DNA of 7,662 nt, taken from positions 1 to 7,662 of the forward strand of contig JAFYMQ010000225.1 in the NCBI GenBank assembly GCA_017556565.1, in the 5' to 3' direction. Each line of letters opens with the position of its first letter. The stretch's first letter is position 1. This DNA comes from Clostridia bacterium. GTDB lineage: Bacteria > Bacillota > Clostridia > Oscillospirales > Butyricicoccaceae. Position numbers and translations under genes: made by a program. Below the pieces are notes generated by a model. That model was not told the DNA's origin. It was given only the letters and a program-made list of their open reading frames with translations, and did no database searches. Positions 6,076-7,662 of this stretch are shown here, piece by piece.

Positions 6076-6102
6076 AAACTTATCACGAAAGGCGGGAGAG
6101 AT

Positions 6103-7284
6103 ATGAAAACTTTGATAGAATTGTATGACGAGCGTGCCATAGAGAACATTCTCGCGCCCGACACCTTCCGTCCCGAGCGTGTTATTTATCTCTGTCCGCC
6201 CGAGATGGCTCAGAACAAGTCCAGGCAGGACAAGATGCGGGCGTTTTACAAGCGCCGCGGCTGGGAGCCCGAGCTGATTTTTATGGAGGCAAGCCGCTAC
6301 AAGGCCGACCGCATACTCAAACAGCTGCTTTCCATCAGCGAAAAATACCCCGACTGCGCCGTGGACGTCACCGGCGGAAGCGACTCTGCTTTGTTTGCTG
6401 CGGGTATGTTTTCGGCTAAGACGGGTGCGCCGGCATTCACCTATTCACGCAAGAAAAACCATTTTTACGATATTAACGGCGCCGAGTTTGCCAACGATCT
6501 GGAGTGCAAGCTGACCTACTCGGTTGAGGAGTTTTTCCTCATGGCAGGCGGTACGCTGCTGCCCGGTCGTATGGACAACGCCGTGCTGAACAAGTATCTC
6601 GGGGATTTTGACGGATTTTTTGACTGTTTTCTCCGTTTCAGGAGACAGTGGCCCAAGATTATTTCATACATCCAAAAGGTCTCCCCTGCCCCCTACGGCG
6701 CTGTTCCCTCTCTGTCGGTGCAGGGCAAATACACGGTCAAAGGCGAATACGGCTCCAAAAACTCCGCCAACAAGGCTGCGCTTGAGGCGCTGCGCGACAT
6801 TGACTTTTTGCGCGGTCTGACCGTCACGCAGGGCGAGTCGGTCTCATTTGATTTCCGCGACCACAACATCCGCACATGGCTGCGCGACGTGGGCAGCGTG
6901 CTTGAGCTGTTTGTATACAAGGCTTGTCTGGACACGGGGATTTTTGACGACGTTATTGCCAGCGCGGTTGTGCGCTGGGACGACATGGTAGGGCACAGCA
7001 GCGTCATGAACGAAATCGACGTAATGGCTGCCCGCGGCGTAGTACCGCTGTTTATCAGCTGCAAAGCCACCGATATCAAGACCGAATCCCTCAACGAGCT
7101 CGCCATACTCCGCGACCGATTCGGCGGCAAGGGTGCAAAAGCCGCTATAGTCACCACCGAGCCCTGCAGCGCGGCTGCCCGACACCGCGCCGCCCAGCTG
7201 GACATTGCGGTTATTGATCTTGAGGAGCTTAAAGCCAATCAGCTGGTATCCAGACTGAAGGTCATCATGAAAGTCGAACCCTAA
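6103..7284 (+). CDS. CARF-domain PD-(D/E)xK nuclease, Card1/Can2-like (DUF1887 family)
   Basis: This 393-residue protein has the layout of Card1/Can2: an N-terminal CARF (Rossmann-like ligand-sensing) domain, a middle linker/winged-helix region (~150-250) and a C-terminal PD-(D/E)xK nuclease domain. CARF features are the strand RVIYLCPPE (26-34) and DVTGGSDSALFAAG (88-101), the ligand-loop motif, followed by FTYSRKKNHFYDI. Nuclease features are DVGSVLELFVYKAC (262-275, E268), NEIDV (303-307, D306), PLFISCKA (315-322, K321) and RFGGKGAKAAIVTT (339-352). Characterised relatives are metal-dependent nucleases activated by cyclic tetra-adenylate made by type III CRISPR complexes. Here the residue two before Lys is Ser319 rather than Glu, so activity is uncertain. 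I chose the ATG at 6103: GGGAG lies 4 bases before it and the promoter (6047-6075) lies inside any longer frame starting at the TTG at 6025. No cas gene or CRISPR is in view. A lipoprotein gene follows after 21 bases. Confidence 0.85.
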   Translation: MKTLIELYDERAIENILAPDTFRPERVIYLCPPEMAQNKSRQDKMRAFYKRRGWEPELIFMEASRYKADRILKQLLSISEKYPDCAVDVTGGSDSALFAAGMFSAKTGAPAFTYSRKKNHFYDINGAEFANDLECKLTYSVEEFFLMAGGTLLPGRMDNAVLNKYLGDFDGFFDCFLRFRRQWPKIISYIQKVSPAPYGAVPSLSVQGKYTVKGEYGSKNSANKAALEALRDIDFLRGLTVTQGESVSFDFRDHNIRTWLRDVGSVLELFVYKACLDTGIFDDVIASAVVRWDDMVGHSSVMNEIDVMAARGVVPLFISCKATDIKTESLNELAILRDRFGGKGAKAAIVTTEPCSAAARHRAAQLDIAVIDLEELKANQLVSRLKVIMKVEP

Positions 7285-7305
7285 ATCGTCAAGGAGATTT
7301 ATACC

Positions 7306-7662
7306 GTGAAGAAGATATATTCAGCAGCAATACTGCTGCTTGCTCTGGCTGTTATTTTGTCAGGCTGCGGCGCAAGCAAGACACCCGACTCACAGCCTGC
7401 AGCCGGAAATAATGCTTATCAGGATACTCTGCCCGAGATTCCGGTCCCGTCCGGTGACAATGAGACTGCGGGTGGAACAAAGGAGCCGGAGCCTGTGCCC
7501 GATACACCTGCCGAGCCTACTCCCGAGCCTGCGCCCGATACACCTGCCGAGCCTGCACCCGAGCCAACTCCTGAGCCTACTCCCGAGCCCACACCCGAAC
7601 CTGCTCCCGAGCCCACACCCGAACCTGCTCCCGAGCCCACACCCGAACCTGCTCCCGAGCCC
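7306..7662 (+). CDS. Lipoprotein with Pro-Glu-Pro-Thr/Ala repeat linker (3' end outside window)
   Basis: The first 119 codons are visible and the frame is still open at the window edge. The GTG start at 7306 has AAGGAG (7291-7296) 9 bases upstream. The N-terminus is a textbook lipoprotein signal peptide: MKK, a hydrophobic core (residues 7-17), then the lipobox LSGC with C21 as the lipidated residue. The mature protein starts with a polar region, then from about residue 60 becomes an extended [15 protein letters not shown] repeat that should act as a stiff acidic spacer between the membrane and a distal domain not visible here. The gap to the Card1-like gene is 21 bases with no terminator, so co-transcription is likely. 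Function unknown; the distal domain would decide it. Confidence 0.88.
   Translation, partial: MKKIYSAAILLLALAVILSGCGASKTPDSQPAAGNNAYQDTLPEIPVPSGDNETAGGTKEPEPVPDTPAEPTPEPAPDTPAEPAPEPTPEPTPEPTPEPAPEPTPEPAPEPTPEPAPEP
7585..7662 (+). repeat. 24-base tandem repeat within the lipoprotein gene
   Basis: Three perfect copies of a 24-base unit (7585-7608, 7609-7632, 7633-7656) plus a fourth beginning at 7657 run to the window edge. Each codes for the octapeptide PEPTPEPA (in rotated phase). Degenerate versions of the same hexanucleotide theme extend left to about 7495. It is coding in-frame repeat DNA, not a CRISPR array. Confidence 0.95.

Noticed and set aside
6025..6102. N-terminal extension of the nuclease from the TTG at 6025
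   Set aside because: It would place the promoter (6047-6075) inside the gene, begin just after the tRNA terminator, and lacks a ribosome binding site; the ATG at 6103 has one.
7419..7640. Gly-Ser/Val/Ala repeat protein on the - strand
   Set aside because: It is the reverse complement of the PEPT/PEPA repeat of the lipoprotein, with no start signals of its own.
7495..7662. Possible CRISPR array near the CARF nuclease
   Set aside because: The repeats are directly adjacent with no spacers, have a period of 24, stay in frame and encode a proline-rich linker downstream of a lipoprotein signal.

Overview
The window looks like a chromosomal segment of a Bacillota bacterium of class Clostridia, most likely a gut Oscillospirales/Ruminococcaceae-type organism. 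The reasons are the gene set (FakA/YloV with an Asp23/YloU partner, YmdB, PgeF/YlmD), strong AAGGAG/GGGAGG ribosome binding sites, frequent GTG and TTG starts, compact sigma-A promoters and mid-range GC. This placement is inference; no 16S rRNA or other species marker is present.

Layout. (1) 1-1050, + strand: the 3' part of a probable secreted or lipid-anchored protein with a Gly/Ser/Thr-rich linker, closed by a strong terminator. (2) 1181-1393, + strand: a 70-residue two-helix membrane protein of DUF6199 type with its own promoter. (3) 1463-1927, - strand: an unrecognised membrane-anchored protein with its own promoter, bracketed by two almost identical terminator hairpins. (4) 2057-4106, - strand: the yloU-fakA pair (Asp23-family protein and fatty acid kinase). 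(5) 4202-5820, - strand: ymdB-pgeF, a metallophosphoesterase followed by a peptidoglycan-editing laccase-domain protein. (6) 5911-5987, + strand: tRNA-Arg(CCU). Its promoter is interleaved with the divergent ymdB promoter. (7) 6103-7284, + strand: a CARF plus PD-(D/E)xK nuclease of the Card1/Can2 (DUF1887) family with its own promoter. (8) 7306 to the window end, + strand: the start of a lipoprotein gene with a long Pro-Glu-Pro-Thr/Ala repeat, 21 bases behind the nuclease gene.

Most of the window is ordinary housekeeping DNA with short intergenic gaps that are almost fully explained by promoters and hairpin terminators; no gene-free stretch exceeds 300 bases. The outlier is the Card1-like gene. 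Such proteins are best known as cyclic-oligoadenylate-activated effectors of type III CRISPR systems, yet no CRISPR array, cas gene or nucleotide cyclase is visible here. Its nuclease motif reads S-C-K where Card1 has E-x-K. It follows a tRNA gene and appears co-transcribed with a lipoprotein, so it is the best candidate here for an undescribed or CRISPR-independent function.

Four genes use non-ATG starts chosen from ribosome-binding-site spacing: GTG at 1927, TTG at 3739, GTG at 5820 and GTG at 7306.
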